From assembly GCF_009765165.1 (NCBI RefSeq), contig NZ_VLNU01000001.1:3602247-3666246 (forward strand): a DNA stretch of 64,000 nucleotides. Reading direction: 5' to 3'. Both the position numbers and the translations under genes were made by a program. A model generated the notes under the pieces. It did not search any database. It worked only from the letters and a program-made list of their open reading frames with translations, and was not told the origin of the DNA. Shown one piece after another: positions 41,095 through 49,199 of this stretch. Within the stretch, counting starts at the first letter, position 1, and every line of letters starts with the position of its first letter. This DNA comes from Lysobacter panacisoli. GTDB taxonomy: Bacteria; Pseudomonadota; Gammaproteobacteria; Xanthomonadales; Xanthomonadaceae.

Positions 41095-42108
41095 TCACGA
41101 AAGCGTGCGGGGCGGGATGCCGCTGGACTCGCGGACGATCAGCTCCGTGGCGATCACGGAGGTTTCGCTGGCCGCTTCTCCGGCGACCTGGGCGATGAGC
41201 AGGCGCGCGGCACGTGCGCCAAGTTCTGCGATGTTGACCCGCATCGTCGTGAGTGCGGGGTGTACGTAGCGCGCCAGCGGAATGTCGTCGAATCCCGCCA
41301 GTGCGATATCGCCGGGGATGGCGACGCCGGCCTGCGCGAACGCGAACAGGCAACCGAGCGCCATCATGTCGTTGGCCGCGAACACCGCGTCCGGGCGCGG
41401 CGAAGCGGCGAGCAGTTCGTGGCCGGCACGATGTCCGGAGGCTTCGTCGAAGTCGCCCTGCACCACCCATTCGTGCGAACCGGGCTGCAGTCGTGCGAGC
41501 GCGTCGCGATAGCCGCGCAGGCGCTCGTGCGCGTCGAAGTTGTCGCGCGGACCGGCGATGAAGGCGATGCGGCGATGGCCGCGCGCAACGAGGTGCTCGA
41601 CCATCGCCACCGCGCCACCGTAGTTGTCCACGCCGAGCACGGCAGTGCCGTCGAGCCCGGCCTGGCTGTTGATCAGCACCGTCGGCAGCGAAGGCTCAAG
41701 TTCCTCGCTCAGCAGCGCGGGGGCCGCGACGATCGGCGACATCACCAGCAGCCCGTCGACGCGCCCGCGCATCGCGCGCAGGGCCGCGCCCTGCTCTTCC
41801 GGATTGCCGTGGTAACTGGATACGAGCAGGTGCAGGCGGTGCGCCCGCGCGACCTGGTCGATGCCACGCATGAGTTCGGAGAAGAACTCGCCGTGCAGGT
41901 CGGGCAGGACCACGCCAAGGGTCTGGGTGCGGCGGCTGCTCAGGCTGCGCGCGGCGGCATGCGGCGTGTAGCGCAACTGCTGGGCGGCGGCGAACACGCG
42001 GGTGCGGACGTCTTCGGCGACGTTGCCGTGGCCATTGAGGGCCCGCGACACGGTGGCCACCGATACCTGGGCCACCCGTGCGACATCTTTGATGGTCACG
42101 TTCGCCAC
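41095..42108 (-). CDS. LacI/GalR-family transcriptional repressor
   Basis: A 337-residue regulator with an N-terminal helix-turn-helix (TIKDVARVAQVSVATVSRALNGHGNVAEDVRTRV, residues 5-38), a hinge helix (AARSLSSRRTQTLGVVLP) and a periplasmic-binding-protein-like sugar-sensing domain. Its start is GTG. A perfect palindromic operator lies 34 bases upstream of its own start, so it probably represses itself. Related sites precede the receptor and the GH1/ATPase pair. The inducer is likely a sugar derived from the imported glycan. Confidence 0.93.
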   Translation of the reverse strand: MANVTIKDVARVAQVSVATVSRALNGHGNVAEDVRTRVFAAAQQLRYTPHAAARSLSSRRTQTLGVVLPDLHGEFFSELMRGIDQVARAHRLHLLVSSYHGNPEEQGAALRAMRGRVDGLLVMSPIVAAPALLSEELEPSLPTVLINSQAGLDGTAVLGVDNYGGAVAMVEHLVARGHRRIAFIAGPRDNFDAHERLRGYRDALARLQPGSHEWVVQGDFDEASGHRAGHELLAASPRPDAVFAANDMMALGCLFAFAQAGVAIPGDIALAGFDDIPLARYVHPALTTMRVNIAELGARAARLLIAQVAGEAASETSVIATELIVRESSGIPPRTLS

Positions 42109-42142
42109 GCTTTCACCATCCCGGCGCTCAATGCGCGCGGAC

Positions 42143-42156
42143 TGTAAACGTTTACA
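42143..42156. promoter_or_regulatory. Perfect palindromic operator upstream of lacI
   Basis: TGTAAACGTTTACA is an exact 14-bp palindrome with the central CG typical of LacI/GalR-family operators. It lies 34 bases before the lacI start. It is the best match among the three sites in this window and defines the motif used for the others. Confidence 0.75.
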
Positions 42157-42288
42157 AACACGAATGTAAAGCAGATGTTACGAAAGCTGCGACAAGGTCG
42201 CGAACTCGCGGCCAACGTCACTTCTTTGCGAGGTCCCGATGCTGCAACGCCGCATCATCGGCGCGCGTAGGCAGTCGCCCTGTCGGAG

Positions 42289-42585
42289 TCAGGATGCTGC
42301 TTCGCGCGGCGTGCGCGCACGGATCGACAACGCGTGGATGTCGGTGTTCATCAGATCGCCGAGCGCGCCGTAGATGGCACGGTGTCGCGCGATCGGACCG
42401 AGCCCTTCGAATGCCTCGCTGACCACGTCGACACGAAAGTGGCCGCGCCCGTCCGCCGCACCGGCATGGCCGGCATGCCGATGGCTTTCGTCCTCGATCT
42501 CCAGCGACCGGGGCGCCAACGCCGCCTCCAGCGCGGCACGGATCGCCGCGACGCGCTGCTCGCGCGGCAGCGATCCCGGGATCAC
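42289..42585 (-). CDS. BolA family protein
   Basis: A 98-residue BolA-like protein. The domain runs from [29 protein letters not shown] to the end, with [26 protein letters not shown], which is the conserved helix-turn region. BolA proteins bind glutaredoxins and take part in Fe-S handling and stress responses. The GTG start overlaps the yciI stop as GTGA, so the two are co-translated. The frame is open upstream, but that part is the shadow of yciI. Confidence 0.88.
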   Translation of the reverse strand: MIPGSLPREQRVAAIRAALEAALAPRSLEIEDESHRHAGHAGAADGRGHFRVDVVSEAFEGLGPIARHRAIYGALGDLMNTDIHALSIRARTPREAAS

Positions 42586-42881
42586 GGCAGCACCTTGCGG
42601 AACGGCCGGACCTGGACCCGCTCGTAGACGCCGGCGGCCACGTAGGGGTCGGCATCGGCCCAGGCGCGGGCGGCTTCGAGGGATTCGAACTCGGCGATCA
42701 CCACGCTGCCGCTGAAGCCGGCCGGGCCCGGGTCCTCGGAATCGATGGCCGGGCACGGCCCGGCGAGGAGCAGCCGGCCCTGATCGCGAAGCGCCACCAG
42801 CCGGGCCAGATGTTCCGCACGCGCCTGCATCCGGCGCTCCAGCACGTCGTTGCCGTCATACCCTTCAATCACGTACCACAT
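42582..42881 (-). CDS. YciI family protein
   Basis: A 99-residue dimeric alpha/beta-barrel protein of the YciI family. The family's conserved histidine is seen in RAEHLARL, and the start [12 protein letters not shown] and end [14 protein letters not shown] are typical. The function is uncertain in most bacteria. A GTG directly before the ATG is an alternative start. It overlaps bolA, a pairing often seen in gammaproteobacteria. Confidence 0.85.
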   Translation of the reverse strand: MWYVIEGYDGNDVLERRMQARAEHLARLVALRDQGRLLLAGPCPAIDSEDPGPAGFSGSVVIAEFESLEAARAWADADPYVAAGVYERVQVRPFRKVLP

Positions 42882-43238
42882 CACGAAAGTGCTCCATCGA
42901 GCCCTGAACCGGCCCGAATTGTAGTCGCGGCGCGGCTGGACACGACCGGGACGAGGCCGTACCCTAGCTTTCACGCCCAAGGCCGGCTGCAGCGGCCCGT
43001 CGCGACCGGTCTCCCCACACCGTCGCCACGCAAGCACCCCCGGTGCGACGCTGCCCCCCGACGGTCCACGCGCCCGCAACCCTACGTCGTTCGCCGCCGC
43101 ACGCCCGTGCGACGCGCAGACCGTAGCCGTCCGGTCGCAGCACGACCTTATCAGCAGTCCGTTTGCATCCACGGTGGCCCAGGGCCCCCGCACCGAAGCG
43201 ATTTAGCAGTGCCGACGGCCCGGAGGGGCCGGTCCCGA
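42882..43238. other. Divergent intergenic region between yciI and scpA
   Basis: This 357-bp GC-rich stretch separates divergent yciI and scpA. It must hold both promoters, but I see no clear -35/-10 pairs and no conserved small gene. The frame upstream of scpA stays open only because of base composition; its residues are not protein-like. Confidence 0.4.
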
Positions 43239-44153
43239 ATGACCGAAGAACGCGCAGCCGACGCGAGCGATCCGCAATCCGTGGCCGCCCCGGCCTCCAT
43301 CTCGCCTCAGCAGCAGGAAATGCCGCTGGCGATGGTGCATGGCCAGCCGGTGCTGCAGATCCCGCAGGACCTGTACATCCCGCCGGACGCGCTGGAGGTC
43401 ATCCTCGAGGCGTTCGAAGGACCGCTCGACCTGTTGCTGTACCTGATCCGCCGGCAGAACCTGGACATCCTCGACATCCCGGTGGCGGACATCACCCGCC
43501 AGTACGTCGAGTACATCCAGGCCATGCACGAGATGCGCTTCGAGCTGGCCGCGGACTACCTGGTCATGGCCGCGATGCTGGCCGAGATCAAGTCGCGCAT
43601 GCTGCTGCCGCGCGCGCCCAACGAGGAAGGCGAGGAAGAGGATCCGCGCGCCGAGCTGGTCCGCCGCCTGCAGGAGTACGAGCGGTTCAAGAAGGCGGCG
43701 GAGGACATCGACTCCCTGCCCCGCCAGGACCGCGACACCGCGCCGGTACAGGCGTTCGTGCCGGACCGTGCGTCGGTGCGACTGCCGCCGCCGGTGGATC
43801 TGAAGGAAATGCTGCTGGCCCTGCACGACGTGCTCAAGCGCGCCGAGCTGTTCACCCAGCATGCGATCAAGCGCGATGCGCTCAGCGTCCGCCAGCGCAT
43901 GGGCGAGCTGCTGGAACGCATGAAGGACGGCAGCTTCCACCGCTTCGAGTCGCTGTTCACCGCCGAGGAAGGAAAGCTCGGCGTGGTGGTGACGTTCCTC
44001 GGCCTGCTCACGCTGGCCAAGGAACAACTGATCGAGATCGTGCAGGAGGCCGCCTTCGCGCCGATCTACGTCAAGTCGCTGGCCTTGCTCAAGGAAGGCG
44101 AGGAAATCGAACTCAGCAGCGAGTTCGACGAGCCGGCGGCGAACGATGAGTAA
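43239..44153 (+). CDS. scpA: Segregation and condensation protein A
   Basis: A 304-residue kleisin that bridges the Smc heads with ScpB. The N-terminal domain is VILEAFEGPLDLLLYLIRRQNLDILDIPVADITRQYVEYI, followed by an acidic loop (about residues 128-135, EEGEEEDP) and the C-terminal winged helix (about 235-300). About 60 extra residues precede the conserved start. Smc itself is encoded at 13081 on the other strand. The ATG at 43239 follows CGGAGGGG by about 12 bases; a later start at MPLAMVHG is possible. Confidence 0.94.
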   Translation: MTEERAADASDPQSVAAPASISPQQQEMPLAMVHGQPVLQIPQDLYIPPDALEVILEAFEGPLDLLLYLIRRQNLDILDIPVADITRQYVEYIQAMHEMRFELAADYLVMAAMLAEIKSRMLLPRAPNEEGEEEDPRAELVRRLQEYERFKKAAEDIDSLPRQDRDTAPVQAFVPDRASVRLPPPVDLKEMLLALHDVLKRAELFTQHAIKRDALSVRQRMGELLERMKDGSFHRFESLFTAEEGKLGVVVTFLGLLTLAKEQLIEIVQEAAFAPIYVKSLALLKEGEEIELSSEFDEPAANDE

Positions 44154-44175
44154 GCGGCCCACGATTCGGGCCGCT
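44153..44175. other. Small stem-loop between scpA and scpB
   Basis: AGCGGCCC (44153-44160) pairs with GGGCCGCT (44168-44175) around a 7-base loop, beginning at the scpA stop codon. There is no U-run. It may tune the level of scpB relative to scpA; a terminator is less likely because the genes normally work together. Confidence 0.35.
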
Positions 44176-44227
44176 GCAAAGGGGTTCCCGCCCGCGCGGG
44201 ATTGAACCAACGAGATCTGTCCATCCT

Positions 44228-45172
44228 ATGGATCAACAGCTAGTCACCCGCATCGTCGAGGCCGCCCTGCTCGCGGCCAACCAGCCGCTGACCCTGGCGC
44301 AGCTGCACGCGCTGTTCCCCGAGGACCAGCCGGCGCCGCCGGACAGCGTCGAACAGGCGCTGGAAACGCTGCGCGACGCCTGCGCCGAGCGCGGCGTGGA
44401 GCTGGTCGAGGTGTCGTCCGGCTTCCGCTTCCAGGTCAAGGCCGACGTCCACCCGTGGGTCGCGCGCCTGTGGACCGAGCGGCAGACGCGCTACACGCGC
44501 GCCACGCTGGAGACACTCGCGCTGATCGCCTACCGCCAGCCGATCACGCGCGGCGAGATCGAGCAGGTGCGCGGCGTGGCGGTGAACAGCAACATCATCA
44601 AGGCGCTGGAAGAGCGCGAGTGGATCCGCGTCGTCGGCCACCGCGACGTGCCGGGCAAGCCGGCGCTGTTCGGGACCACCAAGGTGTTCCTGGACTACTT
44701 CGGCCTCAAGCGCCTGGACGAACTGCCGCCGCTGTCGGAACTGAAGGACATCGGCGAGCTGGAACCGCAGTTGCAGTTCGAGAACGCACCGATCGCCGCG
44801 GGCGGCATCGCCACATCGGACGATGACACCGCCGGCAACGACGCCGATCCGATCCCCGCGCAGGACATCGCGGACGAGGCGGACACGGCATCGGAAGACA
44901 CAGGCACCAGTGCTGACAACGACATCGTCAGCGCCGATGCCGGAACCGCGGACGCGCAGGCGGACGCGGGCGACACCCACGACGACGACGAGGTCGACGA
45001 CCTCGACATCGACGAAACCGAATACGCCCCCGAGGGCAACCCCGAAGCCGCGCCGGGCGAGCGCGCGGCGGACGTGAACGATCCCGAGCAAGACAACGCC
45101 GTCGAGACGACGACCGTTCCGATTGATGACGAGGCCGAACCGGCTTCGTCGGAGCAACACAGACATGACTGA
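44228..45172 (+). CDS. scpB: Segregation and condensation protein B
   Basis: A 314-residue protein with two winged-helix domains (about 1-180; YTRATLETLALIAYRQPITRGEIEQVRGVAVNSNIIKALEEREWI is diagnostic). After about residue 200 it continues into a 110-residue Asp/Glu/Ala/Thr-rich tail with no basic residues to speak of, absent from ScpB of most bacteria (about 200 residues). It dimerises on ScpA and controls Smc ATPase activity. Its last 8 bases overlap the rluB start. Confidence 0.93.
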   Translation: MDQQLVTRIVEAALLAANQPLTLAQLHALFPEDQPAPPDSVEQALETLRDACAERGVELVEVSSGFRFQVKADVHPWVARLWTERQTRYTRATLETLALIAYRQPITRGEIEQVRGVAVNSNIIKALEEREWIRVVGHRDVPGKPALFGTTKVFLDYFGLKRLDELPPLSELKDIGELEPQLQFENAPIAAGGIATSDDDTAGNDADPIPAQDIADEADTASEDTGTSADNDIVSADAGTADAQADAGDTHDDDEVDDLDIDETEYAPEGNPEAAPGERAADVNDPEQDNAVETTTVPIDDEAEPASSEQHRHD

Positions 45173-46832
45173 AGAAAAGAGCCGCAAGCTCACCCTCAAG
45201 CGCATCGGCGCCGACGCCACGGCCGAAGCGCCGCGCCTGGAAGAACGCCTGCACAAGGTGCTCGCGCAGGCCGGACTCGGTTCGCGCCGCGCGCTCGAGC
45301 AGCGCATCGCCGACGGCCTGGTGAAGGTCAACGGCGAGATCGCGCAGGTCGGCATGGGCGTCAAGAGCGGCGACAAGATCGAGCTCGACGGACGCCAGTT
45401 CGTCGCCAGCGCGCTGACCGATCCCTCGCGCGTGCTGATGTACAACAAGCCCGAAGGCGAAGTGACCACGCGCGAAGACCCCGAAGGCCGCGCGACGGTG
45501 TTCGAGGCCCTGCCCGCGCTGAAGGGCGCGCGCTGGATCGCGATCGGCCGCCTCGACATCAACACCACCGGCCTGCTCCTGCTCACCACCGACGGCGAGC
45601 TGGCCAACGCGCTGATGCATCCCTCCTTCGAGGTCGAGCGCGAGTACGTCTGCCGCGTGCGCGCCCCCGAAGGCGAGGACGTGGTGCCGGACAACATCGT
45701 CGACCGCCTCGCGCGCGGCGTGGCGCTGGAAGACGGCCCGGCCAAGTTCGACGAGATCGAACGCATCGGCGGCACCGACTCGCACGACTGGTTCCGCGTC
45801 GTGGTGAAGGAAGGCCGCAACCGCGAAGTGCGTCGCCTGTGGGAGTCGCAGGGCTGCCAGGTGAGCCGCCTCAAGCGCGTGCGCTACGGCGAGGTCTCGC
45901 TGCCGCGCGAACTGCTGCGCGGCCAGTCGCGTGAGCTGACGACCGACGCGGTCGAAGCGCTGCGTGGCAAGCTCGGCCTGGAAGACGGCACGCCGTCGGC
46001 GCTGACGCTGCAGCCGGTGATCGGCCAGCGCAAGGCGACCAAGGCGACCATCGACCTGACCGGCAAGAGCCGTTCGCACGGCTACGTGGGCGGTCACAAC
46101 ACCGCCGACGAAGGTCGCGAGCTGCGTCGTTTCGATCACGTGCGCGAAGACCGCGGTCGCGGTCGTGGCGGTCCGCGCAAGCACGGCGGCCTGACGGTCA
46201 GCGGCGAAGCCGCCGCGAAGGCCGGCAACAAGCCGTTCAAGCAGCGCAAGGACAAGGGTCCCAAGCCCCTGCCCGAAGGCAATCCCGCCGCGTTCCGCAC
46301 CTGGTACGTGCCGGACGGCGTCGAGACCGGTCCGAGCGGCCATCGCAATCCCGATGGCGCGCGCGGTCCGCGCAAGCCATACGGCGGCAAGCCCGGTGGT
46401 GGCGGTGGCGGTGGACGTCCCGGTGCCGGTGGACGCCCCGGTGGCGGCGGCGGCCGGCGTGAAGGCGGCTTCGGCGACGAGCGCCGCGGTCCCGGCGGCG
46501 GTCAGGGTCAGGGCCAGCGCAGCTCGCGTCCGTACGGACATCCGGGCAACGCGCCGAGCTTCCCGTCCGATCACGCCAATCCGGGTGGCTTCAATCCGTA
46601 CGGCGACAAGCCGCGCAGCCCGCGTCCGGGCGGCAGCCGTCCCGGTGGCAATCGCCCCAGCGGCAACCATCCCGGTGGCAATCCGGGCGGTGGCCCCGGC
46701 GGAAATCGTCCGGGCGGCAATCGCCCCGGCGGAAATCGTCCGGGTGGCAACCGCCCCGGCGGCGGTCCGCGTCCGGGCGGCCCGCGCGGTGGTGGACGCC
46801 CCGGTGGCGGGCGCGGTCCGCGCGGCGCGTAA
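45165..46832 (+). CDS. rluB: 23S rRNA pseudouridine synthase (RluB type) with long Gly/Arg/Pro tail
   Basis: A 555-residue protein. An S4 RNA-binding domain (about 25-75) and a pseudouridine synthase domain (about 88-265) are followed by a tail of roughly 230 residues. The catalytic aspartate is Asp131 in GRLDINTTGLLLLT, and GRNREVRRLWESQGCQVSRLKRVRYG is typical. RluB makes pseudouridine 2605 in 23S rRNA. The tail (from about 325) is rich in RG and GG and ends in repeated RPGGN units, unlike the 290-residue E. coli protein. The ATG at 45165 overlaps the scpB end; GGAG lies 10 bases upstream. Confidence 0.9.
   Translation: MTEEKSRKLTLKRIGADATAEAPRLEERLHKVLAQAGLGSRRALEQRIADGLVKVNGEIAQVGMGVKSGDKIELDGRQFVASALTDPSRVLMYNKPEGEVTTREDPEGRATVFEALPALKGARWIAIGRLDINTTGLLLLTTDGELANALMHPSFEVEREYVCRVRAPEGEDVVPDNIVDRLARGVALEDGPAKFDEIERIGGTDSHDWFRVVVKEGRNREVRRLWESQGCQVSRLKRVRYGEVSLPRELLRGQSRELTTDAVEALRGKLGLEDGTPSALTLQPVIGQRKATKATIDLTGKSRSHGYVGGHNTADEGRELRRFDHVREDRGRGRGGPRKHGGLTVSGEAAAKAGNKPFKQRKDKGPKPLPEGNPAAFRTWYVPDGVETGPSGHRNPDGARGPRKPYGGKPGGGGGGGRPGAGGRPGGGGGRREGGFGDERRGPGGGQGQGQRSSRPYGHPGNAPSFPSDHANPGGFNPYGDKPRSPRPGGSRPGGNRPSGNHPGGNPGGGPGGNRPGGNRPGGNRPGGNRPGGGPRPGGPRGGGRPGGGRGPRGA
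46640..46770 (+). repeat. Short tandem repeat encoding RPGGN units in the rluB tail
   Basis: Copies of a 15-base unit (forms of GGCAATCGCCCCGGC and GGAAATCGTCCGGGC) run in tandem within the end of rluB. The repeats stay in frame and encode Gly-Asn-Arg-Pro-Gly. Copy number is likely to vary between strains. Confidence 0.6.
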
Positions 46833-46847
46833 CGCAACGCCGACATG

Positions 46848-46881
46848 ACGAAGAAGGGCGCCCACGGGCGCCCTTCTTCGT
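46848..46881. terminator. Hairpin terminator between rluB and the slipin gene
   Basis: A perfect 16-bp inverted repeat (46848-46863 with 46866-46881, core GAAGAAGGGCGCCC) lies 16 bases after the rluB stop and 26 bases before the convergent slipin stop. It is followed by TTTAGG on the plus strand. It probably ends both transcripts. Confidence 0.7.
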
Positions 46882-46906
46882 TTAGGCATCGACGTTCGGT
46901 TCGGAA

Positions 46907-47665
46907 TCACGAACGCCCGCGCGTCGTATCCAGCATCGACTGGATCAGTTCGATCGGCAGCGGGAACACGATCGTCGAACTCTTCTCGCCGGCGATCTCG
47001 GTCAGCGTCTGCAGGTAACGCAGCTGGATCGCACGCGGATCGCCACCGAGCAGCCGCGCCGCTTCGACCAGCATCGCCGCCGCCTGGCGCTCGCCCTCGG
47101 CGTGGATCACCTTGGCACGACGCACGCGCTCGGCCTCCGCCTGGCGCGCGATCGCCCGCACCATCGTCTCGTTGAGATCCACACGTTTGATCTCGACATT
47201 CGCCACCTTGATGCCCCAGGCATCGGTCTGGCTGTCGAGGATGGTGCGGATGTCGTCGTTGAGCTTCTCGCGCTCGGCGAGCATCTCGTCCAGGTCGTGC
47301 TGGCCCAGCACCGAACGCAGCGTGGTCTGCGCCAGCTGGCTGGTGGCTTCGTAGAAGTGCTCGACGTTGATGATCGCCTTCTGCGGATCGACCACACGGA
47401 AGTACACCACCGCGTTGACCTGCACCGACACGTTGTCGCGCGAGATCACGTCCTGCGGCGGCACGTCCATCACCACCGTGCGCAGGTCCACGCGCACCAT
47501 CTGCTGCACCACGGGAATCAGCAGGATCAGGCCCGGCCCCTTCACCTTCCAGAAGCGGCCGAGCTGGAACACCACGCCACGCTCGTACTCGCGCAGCACC
47601 TTGATCGCGGTGAGCAGCACGAACACCACCAGCACGATCAGCGGGAAATACATCGCCAGGTACAT
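46907..47665 (-). CDS. Slipin / stomatin-like SPFH membrane protein
   Basis: A 252-residue protein with an N-terminal membrane segment (residues 5-22) and an SPFH/Band 7 domain ([28 protein letters not shown] to about 190), then a coiled-coil region ([21 protein letters not shown]) and a hydrophobic end. Slipins oligomerise on the inner membrane and pair with NfeD-type proteases. The start has AGGAGG immediately upstream. It is 21 bp downstream of the NfeD gene, the conserved partner. Confidence 0.92.
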   Translation of the reverse strand: MYLAMYFPLIVLVVFVLLTAIKVLREYERGVVFQLGRFWKVKGPGLILLIPVVQQMVRVDLRTVVMDVPPQDVISRDNVSVQVNAVVYFRVVDPQKAIINVEHFYEATSQLAQTTLRSVLGQHDLDEMLAEREKLNDDIRTILDSQTDAWGIKVANVEIKRVDLNETMVRAIARQAEAERVRRAKVIHAEGERQAAAMLVEAARLLGGDPRAIQLRYLQTLTEIAGEKSSTIVFPLPIELIQSMLDTTRGRS

Positions 47666-47686
47666 GAGCCTCCTCCTTCGCCCGGT

Positions 47687-49117
47687 TCATTCGGCCGCGG
47701 TCGCGCCGCCTTCGGGCACGACCTCCAGCACCAGTCCGTGCAGCGCGTGCACGCGCACGCGCTGTCCGCGCCGCACCGGCGACGCCGAATCGGCCTGCCA
47801 TTCCTCGCCACGGATGCGGACGCGTCCGCGCCCGTGGAAATCGCGCGTCGCCACCGCGACCTGTCCGACCAGTTCCTCGATGCCGGTGACCACCGGCCGA
47901 CGCCGTGCGCGCGCGGCGAGCCAGATCATCGCCATGAAGCCCAGCGCGCTCGCCACACCGACACCGGCAATCAGCGCCCCGGGCACGCCGAAACCCGGCA
48001 CGTCCGTGTCGAACAGGATCAGCGAACCGGCCAGCAGCGACACGACGCCGCCGATGCCGGCCGCGCCGAGACTGGGCATCGCGAACTCCAGTGCGATCAA
48101 CACCACGCCGATCACGATCAGTGCCACGCCCGCGTAGTTCACCGGCAACACCTGCAATCCGTACGCGGCGAGCAGCAGGCAGATCACGCCGACCATGCCG
48201 GGCAGGATCGCGCCGGGGCTGTAGCCTTCGAACACCAGTCCGTACAGGCCGATGAGCAGCAGCAGGTAGGCGACGGTCGGTTCGGTGAGCACCGCCAGCA
48301 AGCGCGCGCGCCAGTCCGGCACCACCCGTGTCACCGGCTGCCCAGCCACGTCGAGCGCGAGCTCGCCGCGCGCGAGCCGCACCTTGCGCCCCTGCGCCTG
48401 TCGCAACAACGAGTCGAGATCGTCGGCGACGATTTCCACGACCTGTCGTTCGCGCGCCTGCGACGCGGTGAGCGTGGCCGCATCGCGTACCGCCGCTTCG
48501 GCGAACTCGGCGTTGCGGCCGCGCAGTTCGGCGAGGCTGCGCAGGTAGGCGACGGCATCGTTCACCGCCTTGCGCTCCATCGCACTGCGTGGTTCGTGTC
48601 GTTGCGCGGGAGCTGATGAAGGCTCGCCGGATTCGCGCGCGGGTTCGTCCTTCTGCCGCGGTTCCCGTTGTTCGGGACCGCGTTGCTCCGGTTCTTGCCC
48701 GAGTCCCGGGCCGCCCATCGACACCGGCGTCGCGGCGCCGAGCGAGGTCGCCGACGCCATCGCGGCGAGGTGGCAGGCATAGAGGACGTAGGTGCCGGCG
48801 CTGGCGGCGCGCGCGCCGGACGGCGCGACCCAGCCGATCACCGGAATCTCGGAAGCGAGCAGGTCCTGGTTGATGTCGCGCGTCGCCGCATCCAGCCCGC
48901 CGGGCGTGTCGATGCGCAGCACGACCGCGCGTGCGTTCGCCTCACGTGCGCGCTTCAGGCCCGCACGCACGTAGTCGCGCGTGGCCGGACCGATCCCGCC
49001 CTTGATGTCGAGCAACAGGACGCCGCCGTCCGTCGCGGGCGTTTCGGGGGCGGCACGCAGCACCGGCACCAGCAGCAGCGCGGCGAGCAGCCAGAAGACT
49101 CGGAAGGTCTTCGCCAT
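47687..49117 (-). CDS. NfeD-family membrane serine protease
   Basis: A 476-residue protein of the long NfeD (1b) class. It has a signal peptide or anchor (1-22), a ClpP-like protease domain with the serine in SGARAASAGTY (Ser106) and the lysine in MERKAVNDAVA (Lys183), four or five membrane segments (about 265-395) and a C-terminal OB-fold (about 405-476). It should cleave membrane proteins such as the C-terminal end of its slipin partner. Between the catalytic Ser and Lys lies a charged low-complexity insertion (about residues 138-180, rich in Glu, Arg, Gln and Pro). The ATG at 49117 is preferred over a GTG at 49129. Confidence 0.9.
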   Translation of the reverse strand: MAKTFRVFWLLAALLLVPVLRAAPETPATDGGVLLLDIKGGIGPATRDYVRAGLKRAREANARAVVLRIDTPGGLDAATRDINQDLLASEIPVIGWVAPSGARAASAGTYVLYACHLAAMASATSLGAATPVSMGGPGLGQEPEQRGPEQREPRQKDEPARESGEPSSAPAQRHEPRSAMERKAVNDAVAYLRSLAELRGRNAEFAEAAVRDAATLTASQARERQVVEIVADDLDSLLRQAQGRKVRLARGELALDVAGQPVTRVVPDWRARLLAVLTEPTVAYLLLLIGLYGLVFEGYSPGAILPGMVGVICLLLAAYGLQVLPVNYAGVALIVIGVVLIALEFAMPSLGAAGIGGVVSLLAGSLILFDTDVPGFGVPGALIAGVGVASALGFMAMIWLAARARRRPVVTGIEELVGQVAVATRDFHGRGRVRIRGEEWQADSASPVRRGQRVRVHALHGLVLEVVPEGGATAAE

Positions 49118-49199
49118 GACGCAGGCCACGGCGGCATCGGAGCCACCGTCGCGACATCAGTTAACACCCGCCGCCGTTAAGCGGCGGCGACGCCATGCC

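Noticed and set aside
37571..41269. Open frame of more than 1200 codons antisense to the TonB receptor
   Set aside because: Covers several real genes on the other strand, has no recognisable domain, and its composition is that of a complement shadow.
42810..43238. N-terminal extension of ScpA by about 140 residues
   Set aside because: The extra residues are Arg/Pro/His-rich and unlike a kleisin; a good ribosome-binding sequence precedes the ATG at 43239.
46640..46770. Possible CRISPR-like array in the rluB tail
   Set aside because: The units are 15 bases, tandem without spacers, and in frame with the RluB protein.
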